Program-made: the position numbers and the translations under genes | Notes under the pieces: generated by a model | The model's input: the letters and a program-made list of their open reading frames with translations, nothing else | Database searches by the model: none | What the model was told of the DNA's origin: nothing | Part shown: in pieces, positions 52,035-61,721 of the stretch | Layout of the letters: every line of letters starts with the position of its first letter | Numbering within the stretch: position 1 is the first letter of the stretch | From: Glaciecola amylolytica | GTDB lineage: Bacteria > Bacteroidota > Bacteroidia > Flavobacteriales_D > Crocinitomicaceae | Length of the DNA stretch: 64,000 nt | Direction: 5' to 3' | NCBI GenBank assembly: GCA_003856375.1 | Contig: CP034120.1 | Span: forward strand, 4,335,501-4,399,500

Positions 52035-54731
52035 ATGAAAAGAAGAATACTACTCTCCAGCGTATTTTTTCTTAGTGTATCCTTATGCTCTGTTTCTTAC
52101 TCTCAATCAGGAAAAACAGTTGATGGTACCTGGAAAACAATTACGCAAAGCGAGATTCCCGTAAGCGGCACCCGTTATATTAAACCAACAAGGTTTATGA
52201 CGATGCACTTGGATGTCGAATTGTTGAGACAACAGTTGGCAGGGGTGAAACGAATTACGGACCCTTCATATATTCCTGTTTTTGTTAAGATCCCGAGAGC
52301 AGACGGAACTTTCGGAATTTATCAGGTACATGAAAATGAAACCATGTCGGAAGGCCTGGCAGCTCAATTTCCTGAGATCCGTTCTTATGACGGAATTCCA
52401 TTCGATAATTCAGGTGAAGTTGTCAAGTTCGACTTAACACCACAAGGTTTCCACGCAATGACTTTGATTCCGGGAAAACCAACCTTGTTTATTGATCCGT
52501 ACTCTTTCGGAGGTGGTGATATCGAACATTACATTGTTTATTCAAAAGCAGATTTCACAACAGATAAAATTTTCTCTTGCCCGATGGAAGAAGCTTCACT
52601 GACTGAAGTGGAGGAAAACGATCCGGTAAAATCTTTCGGAAACTGTACAAAGAGAACTTATCGTTTGGCTTTGTCAGCGACGGGAGAATATACAACTTTC
52701 CAGGGTGGAACTGTTGTTTTGGCTCAGGCTGCTCAGGTAACGACTATGAACCGTGTGAACGGTGTTTACATGCGTGATTTGGCGGTAACTCTGACGATTA
52801 TTGCAAATAACAACCTATTGATTTATACGAATTCGGGATCGGATCCATTTACAAACGGGAATCCGGGAACGATGATTACTCAGAATCAGAATAATACTAC
52901 AACAGTGATCGGAACTGCCAATTTCGATATCGGTCACGTATTCGGAACAAACTCCGGAGGTTTGGCAGGACTTGGAGTTGTTTGTAGTGCAACTAATAAA
53001 GCGCGTGGAGTTACCGGATCAGGTGCTCCTGTCGGAGATCCTTTTGATATCGATTATGTAGCTCACGAAATGGGGCATCAATTCTCAGGAAATCACAGTT
53101 TCAGAGGAAATGCAGGTTCTTGTTCAGGAAACGCAAATGGTGCAACAGCAATGGAACCGGGATCAGGAAGTTCTATTATGGCTTATGCGGGAATTTGTTC
53201 TCCTCAGAATGTTCAGGCAAATTCGGATGACCATTTCCACGGAGTGAATATGAATGAAATGCACGTGTTTATTAACGCAGGTGGAAACGGATGTGCTGTT
53301 TCTTCTCCGATTCCAAGCCAGTCTTCTCCTACGATTACAGGAACTGTAGGAAATGTAACTATTCCTGCGGGAACTCCTTTTGCATTGACTGCTACAGCTA
53401 CAGATCCTGACGGAGATGTATTGACTTACTGCTGGGAGCAGATGAATAATCAGAGCTCTACGCAACCGCCGGTTGCAACTTCCACAAACGGACCAAACTT
53501 CCGTTCAAGAACTCCTTCTGCAAGCGGAACACGTTATTTCCCTTCTATTGCAAGTTTGATGTCAAACGGACCTTTTACCTGGGAAGTAATTCCAACGGTA
53601 AGCAGAACAATGAATTTCCGTTGTACGGTTCGTGATAACGAGGCAAACGGAGGTTGTAATGATCATGCAGATTTGGTAATCACAACAACAACTTCGGCTG
53701 GACCATTCATCGTAAATTATCCTTCTGCAACAGGAATTACCTGGCAGGGAAATACAACACAAACGGTAACATGGTCTGTAGCAAACACAGATGTTGCACC
53801 GGTTGCTTGTGCAAATGTGGATGTTTTGATTTCAACTGACGGAGGAGTAACATTTACGGTGCTTGCGAATAATGTACCGAATGACGGTTCTCAGGATGTT
53901 ACTGTACCGAACACGGCTACTACCAATGCAATTATCATGGTAATGTGCGAAAACGGAACTTTCTTTGATGTTTCCAATAACAAGTTTACGATTACGGTTG
54001 GAGTACCATGTAACAATCCTACTTTACCGACACTTTCCGGAAACACAACCATTTGTCCGGGTGGAAACACAACTATTACTGTAACAGCAGGTACTTTGAA
54101 TGATGCAACTGCATGGAACTGGACTTCCGGTTCTTGTGGAGGAACAAACCTTGGAAACGGAACATCCATGGTTCTGTCTGCTGCAGGAACATATTTTGTT
54201 CGCGGTCAGGGAGGTTGCGTTTCAGGAGGAGCTTGTCAATCAATTACTATTACACAAACTCCTGTAAATACAACAACATCTGTAAGCGGAGCTACAATAT
54301 CGGTAGCTCAGAATGGTGCGCAATACCAATGGTTGAATTGTTCAACAGGAAATAGCCCGATTGCTGGTGCAACATCACAATCGTTTACTCCTGGCTCGAA
54401 TGGTTCATATTCGGTTACTGTTACGGTTGGCGCTTGTTCGTCTACAAGTTCTTGTGTGAATATCACAAATCTTGGAATTGATGACCTGAACTTCGAAGAT
54501 GTATCGATTTACCCGAATCCGTCGAACGGAAAGATTACGGTTTCTTTCAACAAGGAAGTAAATCTGAAGTCTTTTGTGATTCGTGATGTAACGGGAAGAA
54601 TGGTGCGTGAAGAGAAAGCACAGACAACAAATGGTTTGACATTTGACATTTCAACGGAAGCTCAGGGTGTTTACTTCCTGAACATTGAAGTTGGAAATTC
54701 CATTCAATCCTTCAAGTTGATTAAGAATTAA
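52035..54731 (+). CDS. Secreted reprolysin-like metalloprotease with T9SS domain
   Basis: 898 aa. Signal peptide MKRRILLSSVFFLSVSLCS. The metzincin zinc site is in YVAHEMGHQFSGNHSF (HExxHxxGxxH type), in a catalytic domain at ~190-420 after a ~170-residue prodomain. Three beta-sandwich modules follow (P-rich PKD/Ig-like; TITGTVGNVTIPAGTPFALT; VTWSVANTDVAPV; CNNPTLPTLSGNTTICPGG). It ends with a type A T9SS domain (VSIYPNPSNGKITVSF ... GVYFLNIEVGN). It is probably released to or bound on the cell surface to digest protein. Typical for predatory or polymer-feeding Bacteroidota. Confidence 0.9.
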   Translation: MKRRILLSSVFFLSVSLCSVSYSQSGKTVDGTWKTITQSEIPVSGTRYIKPTRFMTMHLDVELLRQQLAGVKRITDPSYIPVFVKIPRADGTFGIYQVHENETMSEGLAAQFPEIRSYDGIPFDNSGEVVKFDLTPQGFHAMTLIPGKPTLFIDPYSFGGGDIEHYIVYSKADFTTDKIFSCPMEEASLTEVEENDPVKSFGNCTKRTYRLALSATGEYTTFQGGTVVLAQAAQVTTMNRVNGVYMRDLAVTLTIIANNNLLIYTNSGSDPFTNGNPGTMITQNQNNTTTVIGTANFDIGHVFGTNSGGLAGLGVVCSATNKARGVTGSGAPVGDPFDIDYVAHEMGHQFSGNHSFRGNAGSCSGNANGATAMEPGSGSSIMAYAGICSPQNVQANSDDHFHGVNMNEMHVFINAGGNGCAVSSPIPSQSSPTITGTVGNVTIPAGTPFALTATATDPDGDVLTYCWEQMNNQSSTQPPVATSTNGPNFRSRTPSASGTRYFPSIASLMSNGPFTWEVIPTVSRTMNFRCTVRDNEANGGCNDHADLVITTTTSAGPFIVNYPSATGITWQGNTTQTVTWSVANTDVAPVACANVDVLISTDGGVTFTVLANNVPNDGSQDVTVPNTATTNAIIMVMCENGTFFDVSNNKFTITVGVPCNNPTLPTLSGNTTICPGGNTTITVTAGTLNDATAWNWTSGSCGGTNLGNGTSMVLSAAGTYFVRGQGGCVSGGACQSITITQTPVNTTTSVSGATISVAQNGAQYQWLNCSTGNSPIAGATSQSFTPGSNGSYSVTVTVGACSSTSSCVNITNLGIDDLNFEDVSIYPNPSNGKITVSFNKEVNLKSFVIRDVTGRMVREEKAQTTNGLTFDISTEAQGVYFLNIEVGNSIQSFKLIKN

Positions 54732-54748
54732 GATCGATTTAAAAATAG

Positions 54749-54785
54749 AAAATCCCGGTTTCCAATAAAGGAGCCGGGATTTTTT
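54749..54785 (+). terminator. Rho-independent terminator
   Basis: AAAATCCCGG / CCGGGATTTT stem, 17 bases after the metalloprotease stop, between convergent genes. The A-rich start allows it to act in the other direction too. Confidence 0.88.
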
Positions 54786-54817
54786 ATTCGCCTAAAAGGC
54801 AAGGATTCTCAGGATGA

Positions 54818-55516
54818 TTATGCCTGAATGGCTGCTAAAATAGCACTGAGTTTATTTTCATCTGGCAAGAGCAGGTTTTCTTCGAAAGCGGTTCCTGATT
54901 CTACTGTTACTGCAGAGGTTCCCGAAAAATGAATGGCATCTACTCCGGCAGCTTTTAATTCAGGAATCAGTTCTTCTTTTACACCGCCTCCGGCCATGAT
55001 TTCGATTCGTCCGTTTGCATAGGAAACCAATTCTTTCAAACGGTTCATACCTTGAGAAACATTTTGGTCGGAACCGCTTGTCAGGATGCGTTTGAATCCC
55101 ATTTTGATCAGTTGATCCATAGCCGTTTTCCAATCCGGAATACTGTCGAATGCCCGGTGAAAGGTGAAATCCAGCTGAGGTGCTGTCCGTTTCCATGTTT
55201 CCAGTGCTTCTAAATTCAATTTGAAGTCAGAGGTCAATGCACCAACTACAAATCCTGTGATTCCTGAATTCTTCAATTCCAGAATCTGGTCGCGCATCAC
55301 CACCATTTCATCGTAGTTGTAAACAAAACCTCCCGCTCTGACACGAATCAGGGCGTGTTGTTCCACATGAAAAGTATTGTGAATCCATGAAAGCATTGCC
55401 CCGGAAGGAGTCAATCCGCCTTGTTCCAAAGCAATACAGGTTTCTATCCGGTCAATTTTTTGCTTACTTACAATTCTTGCGGCTTCCAATGTGCCGACGC
55501 AGATTTCTATTTTCAT
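54818..55516 (-). CDS. cutC: CutC family protein (copper homeostasis protein by name)
   Basis: 232 aa from the ATG at 55516 (MKIEICVGTLEAARIVSKQK). The TIM-barrel CutC signatures are RIETCIALEQGGLTPSGAM, FHRAFDSIPDWKTAMDQLIKMGFKRILTSG and IEIMAGGGV. The start ATG overlaps the TGA of the hexosaminidase gene (ATGA), so it is translated with it. The copper role of CutC rests on E. coli genetics later disputed; coupling to a GH20 enzyme suggests a role in amino-sugar or glycan metabolism, which is inference. Confidence 0.88.
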   Translation of the reverse strand: MKIEICVGTLEAARIVSKQKIDRIETCIALEQGGLTPSGAMLSWIHNTFHVEQHALIRVRAGGFVYNYDEMVVMRDQILELKNSGITGFVVGALTSDFKLNLEALETWKRTAPQLDFTFHRAFDSIPDWKTAMDQLIKMGFKRILTSGSDQNVSQGMNRLKELVSYANGRIEIMAGGGVKEELIPELKAAGVDAIHFSGTSAVTVESGTAFEENLLLPDENKLSAILAAIQA

Positions 55517-57720
55517 TTGGATAGGATGAGTTCGTTGATAAATGTCCATGGTGTGAATCCCGCGCCGGTTTGTCCTTGCGGAATCACTTCTTTATTGAAA
55601 ATCGTCACTTTCACAAAGCGTGCTTTCATTTTTTTCTCCACCTCGATCAAATCTCCGTTCAATTTGGCAACAGCAAGGTTTTTGTACTTTTTGCCATTGG
55701 AACTGACTTGAATCTGAAAACTTTCCGGACGGTAAATCCACGATCCCGGATCATTCAGTGTTCCGATTCGGATGCTGTTGAACTTGGTTACCGTTTCCAG
55801 ATCCAGAGTGAATTGAATGGTGTCTTCATTGAAACCCAGCCATTCGTTGCCTTTCCACGGCTTTCCGCCTACAATGCCGTCTGTGAGTCCTAAATTTCCA
55901 TTGTGATTGTATTTTTCATGTGGTTTTGTGCCGAATACAACCGGTTTCCCCAAAGCCAGATGTGAAGTGAAACGATAAGAACAGGTTCTCAATTCCTGGT
56001 TTCCGATACGGGAATGAACTTCGAGAGATTGTGTCTTTGCCGTATTGGTGCTTTGGATTGATAGGGAATTAACGACTTCGTTATTGATGTAAAAGCTTAC
56101 TTCATCTACCGGTTTTGAAAGGTCGTAATCGATTCCGGTTGCTGAAGCTTTTGCTTTCAAAGCAGGATCCAAAAAGGAAGTTGAGAAATTGATCCCGTCT
56201 TTTTTCAATTGTGGGAGGTAAATGGTCGATAAAGCCTCTACAAAAGTGTTATAAGGAAGCTTGCTTCGATTCCACAGAACTTCCGACATGGCAACCAAAC
56301 GCGGAAAGATTTGATATTCGACAGCCTGCATCGTTGAAATATACTCCGTCCAAAGATTTGCCTGTCCTCCTAAAATGTAACGTTTGTATTCATTCTCAAT
56401 TCCTTTTGTAGGATCAAATTGATACACTTTTTCCAAAGGCAGATAACCGCCGATTGCCAAAGGCTCGGAAGGATGTCCGCTTTGGTAGTAATCGAAGTAG
56501 CAATAAGAAGTCGGAGTCATTACCACTTGATGTTTTTGCTTTGCAGCTGCAATTCCGCCTTCCATTCCCTGCCACGACATCACTTGTGCATTCGGAGCCA
56601 AACCGCCTTCCAGGATTTCATCCCAACCGATAATGGTTCTTCCTTTGGAATTGAGGTGTTTTTCGATATCCGTGATGAAAAAGCTTTGAAGTGCATGCGT
56701 GTTATGAATGTGATTTGCTTCCATAACGGCTTTGCATTTCGCGCATTTATCCCAATTGATTTTCGGTGATTCATCTCCACCGATATGAATGACCGGCGAC
56801 GGGAAAATCTCAATGATTTCATCCAGAACATCTTTTAAAAAGGCTCTTGTTTTATCCTGTGAACAGAAAACATCGTCAAAAACTCCCCAGGTTCCGACCA
56901 CCGGAAGCTGTTTTTCCGTACAGCTCAATTCCGGATAAGCGGCCAAAGCTGCCCGTGCGTGCCCCGGCATTTCGATTTCGGGGATAATTTCAATTCCACG
57001 GATTCTGGCGTATTCCACCAGGTGTTTTGCTTCTTCCTGCGTGTAAAATCCGCCGTATCTTTTATGTTCGTATTCGATGGGTTGTTTGCTGAAGTGACCG
57101 ATCAGTGTGCTGTCTCTCCATGCTCCGACAGAAGTCAGTTTCGGATACTTTTTGATCTCGATTCTCCAACCCTGATCGTCTGTTAAATGCCAGTGAAAAC
57201 GATTGAATTTCAGTCGGGCAATTTGATCGATAAATCCTTCCACTTCTGCGATGGTGAAGAAATGACGGCTGCAGTCCAAATGAACTCCACGGTAGGAAAA
57301 AGCGGGCTCGTCCGAAATACGAATCCCGCCAAGCGTATTCGGATTCTGAATGAGTTGATTCAGACTTTGCAGAGCATTGCAAAGACTTTGATAATTGCTG
57401 TATTGAATGTCGATTCCCTTGTTTGAAACCGTTAATTGATAGCCTTCCGTATAGACAAATGTGTTGATTCGCTGTAAATGAACAGAGGCATCTTTCGGAT
57501 CGCTCAAGGCTAAATGAATGCCATGATCTTTCTCAAACAACTCATGAAAATACGGATACAGTTTTTTTGTATCCTCATTGTTTTCCAGTTTCAGCTGACC
57601 ATTGAAAGTAAAAGAATCTGAAGTTTGTTCTACGTTGTTTGGCTGCGGAAAAATAGTACTGTGCTGAGCAGATAACTGCATGGTCACGAATGACAGAAGA
57701 ATAAGAAATGGAATTTTCAT
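55513..57720 (-). CDS. GH20 beta-N-acetylhexosaminidase
   Basis: 735 aa. Signal peptide MKIPFLILLSFVTMQLSAQ. A GH20b domain (residues ~20-130) is followed by the catalytic barrel with HWHLTDDQGWRIEIKKYP, IPEIEMPGHARAAL and the acid/base pair in HIGGDESPKINW (Asp-Glu), then WDEILEGG and ANLWTEYIS. A C-terminal beta domain (LGKPVVFGTKPH ... FNSIRIGTLNDPGSW) resembles a F5/8 or CBM-type module. It removes terminal beta-GlcNAc/GalNAc from glycans in the periplasm. It is cotranscribed with cutC. Confidence 0.93.
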   Translation of the reverse strand: MKIPFLILLSFVTMQLSAQHSTIFPQPNNVEQTSDSFTFNGQLKLENNEDTKKLYPYFHELFEKDHGIHLALSDPKDASVHLQRINTFVYTEGYQLTVSNKGIDIQYSNYQSLCNALQSLNQLIQNPNTLGGIRISDEPAFSYRGVHLDCSRHFFTIAEVEGFIDQIARLKFNRFHWHLTDDQGWRIEIKKYPKLTSVGAWRDSTLIGHFSKQPIEYEHKRYGGFYTQEEAKHLVEYARIRGIEIIPEIEMPGHARAALAAYPELSCTEKQLPVVGTWGVFDDVFCSQDKTRAFLKDVLDEIIEIFPSPVIHIGGDESPKINWDKCAKCKAVMEANHIHNTHALQSFFITDIEKHLNSKGRTIIGWDEILEGGLAPNAQVMSWQGMEGGIAAAKQKHQVVMTPTSYCYFDYYQSGHPSEPLAIGGYLPLEKVYQFDPTKGIENEYKRYILGGQANLWTEYISTMQAVEYQIFPRLVAMSEVLWNRSKLPYNTFVEALSTIYLPQLKKDGINFSTSFLDPALKAKASATGIDYDLSKPVDEVSFYINNEVVNSLSIQSTNTAKTQSLEVHSRIGNQELRTCSYRFTSHLALGKPVVFGTKPHEKYNHNGNLGLTDGIVGGKPWKGNEWLGFNEDTIQFTLDLETVTKFNSIRIGTLNDPGSWIYRPESFQIQVSSNGKKYKNLAVAKLNGDLIEVEKKMKARFVKVTIFNKEVIPQGQTGAGFTPWTFINELILSK

Positions 57721-57930
57721 GAATTAAAGTTTGATTCCTGCCGGTATTACCTGATCAATTTACGGAAAAGTGTCGTTTTTTGAAGGATAATAACAAGGTG
57801 CTGAAAGCCGGAATTCTCAAAATAAGTTGATTGTGAGCATCGTTCCTTTTTTCAGTATCATCGGTTTTATTATTTGCGTCACAAATTAAGTATTTATATT
57901 TAAGCTTTGGTTTAAAATTATTTCGTTTTG

Positions 57931-60738
57931 ATGAAAGCTTCAGTAGGATTCAGTCTTTTGATTGTGATGTTGTTTGGAACAAGTGTCTTCGGGCAAAAGA
58001 AAATACTTGGGCCGGAGGTTTATAATTCCTGGAACAGGGTAGGAGACGTTCAGCTTTCTCAGGATGGCAGATTCGCAGTTTATTCCGTTAAACCTTATCG
58101 CGGCGATGGATTCTTGTTTGCGGTTGATCTGGAAACAGGGAAAAAGGATTCGGTTGCAAGAGGATATGAACCGAGATTTGAAGGAACAGGAAATGTGATT
58201 TCATTTAAAATTCACCCCGGTTTCGACACGCTGCGCAAAGTGGAATTAGCAAAAGTGAATAAAGAAAAATGGCCGAAAGATTCCTTGGGAATTTGGTTTT
58301 TGAGCCAGGATTCACTGGTGAAATTCAGTCAATTGAAAGAATTCCGTCTCTCTGAAAAAGGAAATACACTTGCTTTCACGTCCAATAAAAACGAATGGCC
58401 GAAAGCGTATTTGACCAAAAAAGAAGATAAAAAGGAAAAGAAGCAGGAGAAGAAAAAAGGCAAGATCAAAACAGACGGAAAGCTTTTGACGGTGATCAGC
58501 CTGGATTCGAAGGAAAAGAAATGTTTCAAGAATGTCACTCAGTTTGAAGTGAGCAAAGACGGACAATATGTGCTTTTTGTACAGCAGGAAAAATTCAAAA
58601 AAGATTCCCTGCGACTGAATATTTACAATCTTTCGGGGAAAGATCTCTGGAGCAGTAAAAAACGCGTTACAGAATATTCCGGACTGACTTTTTCGGGAAA
58701 AAACAACACGCTTTTAGGTTTGGCGACAGTTGATACGAGTTCTAATAAACGCTGGTCTTTGTTCATGATTCAGCCTGCTTCGAAAGAGTTCAGACAATTA
58801 GTCGATACGGCAGTTGTTTTCGATAACGATGAGGTGCTTTCTTCCAATTTTAAGCCATATCTCAACAACAATGATTCGGAAGTGTTTTTCGGAGTGGCAG
58901 ACAGACCTGAAAAACCGTTCAAGGATACGGTGTTGGAAAGTGAAAAAGCGAAAGTAGATTTGTGGCACTGGAAAGATGATCGTTTGCAGCCGCAGCAATT
59001 GGTGGAATTGAAACGCGATCAGAACAGAACGAATCTGGCGGTATATCACCTCAATTCCGGAACAACGACTCAATTGGGTTCCGATTCCCTGAATTTGTAC
59101 ACATCTGAGAGATATCCTCAGCAGGTGATTCTGGCAAGCAGTGATGCAGCTTATCGCTTTGCAACCTGGACTTTCCCGAATCCGGATAATTATTACCTGA
59201 TTCAGGTCAAGGACGGAAAGATTACGCCTCTGCGTGATAAATTGTATTCCCGGCCTTCATTATCACAGAACGGAGAGTATTTTGTTTTCTGGAACGATAT
59301 TACCAAAAATTACTATCTGATGAATGTGGATTCTCAGGTAGAAGAATGCATCACCTGCGGATGGAAAGGTACGTTGATCGAAGATAAGAACGGACAGATT
59401 TATGAAGATTTGCCACAGGGAATCATCGGTTGGGGTCCAAACGATCAAAACGTGCTGATTCAATCGGACAAAGATCTTTTATCTTACGACCTGAAACAAA
59501 AGTCCCTCCGACCAATCACAAGTATTCTTCAGAATTCGGAAACAGATACCAATTACAATTATGTGTTGTACAACCTGAATCCGGATTCCCTTCGCTACTA
59601 TCCTGAAAACACCGTTCTGACACGTTTCAGCAAAACAACTAAGATGATGGATGTGTATCGCGTAAAAGGTTCTTTTGCCAATCCTGCATTCGAATTGATT
59701 TCGGGTTCTGGACACAGCTATTACAATTTCTACAAGTCGAAGAAAAGCGACCGTATTTTGTTTAACAAGTCTTCCAACAGCGATTTCCCTGATTTGTTTT
59801 CGACCACAAAACCCGGAGCAAATATTTCGCAGATTTCATGGGCAAACCCGCAGCAAAGCCAATACAATTGGTCGACGGTGGAATTGATCAAATGGAACAG
59901 CTATTCGGGAATTCCTTTGGAAGGATTGCTTTACAAACCGGAAAATTTCGATCCGAATCAGGAATACCCTTTACTGGTGTATTTTTATGAAACCTATTCA
60001 GATCAGATCCACAATCATTATGCCCCTAAACCAACAGCATCAATCATTTTCCCGACAGAATATGCATCTGCAGGATATGTTGTCTTCATTCCGGACATTC
60101 GCTACACTCCCGGACATCCGGCAAACAGTGCTTACGATTGTATTTTGAGTGGAACGGATGCGGTTTTGAAGAAATATTCAAATATTGATTCGAAGAGAAT
60201 GGGGCTTCAGGGACAAAGCTGGGGAGGTTACCAAACGGCACAGTTAATTACGATGACAGATCGTTTTGCGGCGGCAATGGCGGGTGCACCTGTGAGCAAC
60301 ATGTTTTCGGCTTACGGAGGAATCCGTTGGGGATCCGGCTACAGCCGTCAGTTCCAATACGAGCATTCACAAAGCAGAATCGGGAAAACCATTTGGGAAT
60401 CTCCTGAATTGTATGTCGAAAACAGTCCTTTGTTTGGGTTGCCGAAAGTGAAAACTCCGTTGTTGATCATGCACAACGACGAAGACGGGGCAGTTCCGTG
60501 GTATCAGGGAATCGAATTGTATACAGGTCTTCGCAGGCTTCAGAAACCGGTTTGGCTGCTGAATTATAACGGAGACGATCACAACCTGATGAAACCTGCC
60601 AATAGAATGGATTTGAGTATCCGGATGCGTCAGTTCTTTGATTATTACCTGCTCAATAAGTCGGAGCCTTTGTGGTTGAAATCGGGGATTCCCGCAATCG
60701 TAAAAGGAAAGAAAACGAATTACGAACTAGTAGAATAA
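57931..60738 (+). CDS. S9 family prolyl-oligopeptidase-type serine peptidase
   Basis: 935 aa from the ATG at 57931 (MKASVGFSLLIVMLFGTSVFGQ, signal peptide). A beta-propeller N-terminal domain (~25-610) includes a Lys/Glu-rich loop (residues ~165-185) and repeated strand pairs. The catalytic domain has the Ser motif GLQGQSWGGYQTAQL, the Asp in MHNDEDGAVPWYQG, and the His in NYNGDDHNLMKP. It cuts short peptides, probably after proline, in the periplasm. Length is long for the family (600-800 aa) because of the propeller insertions. Confidence 0.9.
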   Translation: MKASVGFSLLIVMLFGTSVFGQKKILGPEVYNSWNRVGDVQLSQDGRFAVYSVKPYRGDGFLFAVDLETGKKDSVARGYEPRFEGTGNVISFKIHPGFDTLRKVELAKVNKEKWPKDSLGIWFLSQDSLVKFSQLKEFRLSEKGNTLAFTSNKNEWPKAYLTKKEDKKEKKQEKKKGKIKTDGKLLTVISLDSKEKKCFKNVTQFEVSKDGQYVLFVQQEKFKKDSLRLNIYNLSGKDLWSSKKRVTEYSGLTFSGKNNTLLGLATVDTSSNKRWSLFMIQPASKEFRQLVDTAVVFDNDEVLSSNFKPYLNNNDSEVFFGVADRPEKPFKDTVLESEKAKVDLWHWKDDRLQPQQLVELKRDQNRTNLAVYHLNSGTTTQLGSDSLNLYTSERYPQQVILASSDAAYRFATWTFPNPDNYYLIQVKDGKITPLRDKLYSRPSLSQNGEYFVFWNDITKNYYLMNVDSQVEECITCGWKGTLIEDKNGQIYEDLPQGIIGWGPNDQNVLIQSDKDLLSYDLKQKSLRPITSILQNSETDTNYNYVLYNLNPDSLRYYPENTVLTRFSKTTKMMDVYRVKGSFANPAFELISGSGHSYYNFYKSKKSDRILFNKSSNSDFPDLFSTTKPGANISQISWANPQQSQYNWSTVELIKWNSYSGIPLEGLLYKPENFDPNQEYPLLVYFYETYSDQIHNHYAPKPTASIIFPTEYASAGYVVFIPDIRYTPGHPANSAYDCILSGTDAVLKKYSNIDSKRMGLQGQSWGGYQTAQLITMTDRFAAAMAGAPVSNMFSAYGGIRWGSGYSRQFQYEHSQSRIGKTIWESPELYVENSPLFGLPKVKTPLLIMHNDEDGAVPWYQGIELYTGLRRLQKPVWLLNYNGDDHNLMKPANRMDLSIRMRQFFDYYLLNKSEPLWLKSGIPAIVKGKKTNYELVE

Positions 60739-60776
60739 AAAAAGTCGGGGCGAAAAATTTTTCGCCCCGACTTTTT
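60739..60776. terminator. Bidirectional terminator between convergent genes
   Basis: A 38-base perfect palindrome, AAAAAGTCGGGGCGAAAAA and its complement without spacer. It follows the S9 stop and also the stop of the lipoprotein gene on the other strand at 60785. Confidence 0.92.
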
Positions 60777-60784
60777 ATAATTAA

Positions 60785-61159
60785 TTACGGAATAAACACC
60801 GTTTCTTCAGTAGTTTCTTCCTGCTCCACTTTGATGATGCCGTTACCAACGGCACCACCCAAGCTTGCTTCTATTTTAAAAACGGCGACACCAGATTGCC
60901 CCAACTGATAGATATCGTTGTAATTGAAAATGGCCTCACCCTTATCATTAGTCGTTGCTACTTTTGGATCTCTTAATGAACCATGTGGTTGATTACCTCC
61001 AGTATCTTCTCCGACAAGTTTTACTGTTGCTCCGGCAACACGGCTGTTGGTCTGATCCAGAACATAGATCTTAGCAATTGTGTCGGCTTTCTTTCTGCAA
61101 GAGCCGATGCTTACTAAAGCTATTCCTATTGTCAGGGTTAAAACAGTTCGTGTTATCAT
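60785..61159 (-). CDS. Lipoprotein of a tandem paralogous family (copy 3)
   Basis: 124 aa from the ATG at 61159 (MITRTVLTLTIGIALVSIGSC), with lipobox SIGS-C. The mature part contains IYVLDQTNSRVAGATVKLVG, FNYNDIYQLGQSGVAVFKIEA and IIKVEQEETTEETVFIP. This is the carboxypeptidase-regulatory/transthyretin-like beta-sandwich pattern. It is very like the next gene. Function unknown. Confidence 0.78.
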   Translation of the reverse strand: MITRTVLTLTIGIALVSIGSCRKKADTIAKIYVLDQTNSRVAGATVKLVGEDTGGNQPHGSLRDPKVATTNDKGEAIFNYNDIYQLGQSGVAVFKIEASLGGAVGNGIIKVEQEETTEETVFIP

Positions 61160-61265
61160 AATAGTGATAAGTTTGTCTTCCAAATCTCGAACATTCTCTC
61201 TTAAGAATCGGGGGCAAATGAATGAAATGGCTCTGTGAATTTTTTTTTCAAAATTCTCAATGAAT

Positions 61266-61304
61266 AAAAAACCCCGACTTCCGAATATTTCAGAATGTCG
61301 GGGC
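61266..61304 (-). terminator. Terminator between the lipoprotein genes
   Basis: On the minus strand CCCCGAC / GTCGGGG with a variable loop, then a run of six T. It follows the stop of copy 2 by 23 bases. Confidence 0.8.
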
Positions 61305-61326
61305 TTAAGCCTTCTATACTAAAGAA

Positions 61327-61710
61327 TTACTGGATGAATACAGTTTCTTCGTTATCTTTTTCTTGTTCGATTTTAATAATAGCTTGTCCGCTTAAAGCAT
61401 CTTTTCGTGCTTCGATATTTAAAACGGCTACTCCTGCTTGTCCAAGTTGGTAGACATCATTGAAGTTGAAAATCGCTACACCGGAACCATCCGATAGTGT
61501 TGTGTCAAATAAAATTACCGGCGGGGAAGGTGTAACAGTCGATTCACCCTTAAGTACAACTTGTGCTCCGGCAACTCGTTCATTCTGAGCATCTACAACA
61601 TAGATGATGGCTGTAGTGTCTTTCTTTTTTCTACAACCTGAAGAAGAGAAAACGACACCCATTCCAACAACCAGGGCTCCATAAAATGCTGATTTAATTA
61701 TTATATTCAT
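61327..61710 (-). CDS. Lipoprotein of a tandem paralogous family (copy 2)
   Basis: 127 aa from the ATG at 61710 (MNIIIKSAFYGALVVGMGVV), lipobox SSSG-C. The mature part has IYVVDAQNERVAGAQVVLKG, FNFNDVYQLGQAGVAVLNIEA and IIKIEQEKDNEETVFIQ, paralleling copy 3 at most positions. A longer frame from 61767 adds a piece that overlaps copy 1 and is unlikely. Function unknown. Confidence 0.78.
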   Translation of the reverse strand: MNIIIKSAFYGALVVGMGVVFSSSGCRKKKDTTAIIYVVDAQNERVAGAQVVLKGESTVTPSPPVILFDTTLSDGSGVAIFNFNDVYQLGQAGVAVLNIEARKDALSGQAIIKIEQEKDNEETVFIQ

Positions 61711-61721
61711 GTTTTTCAATG

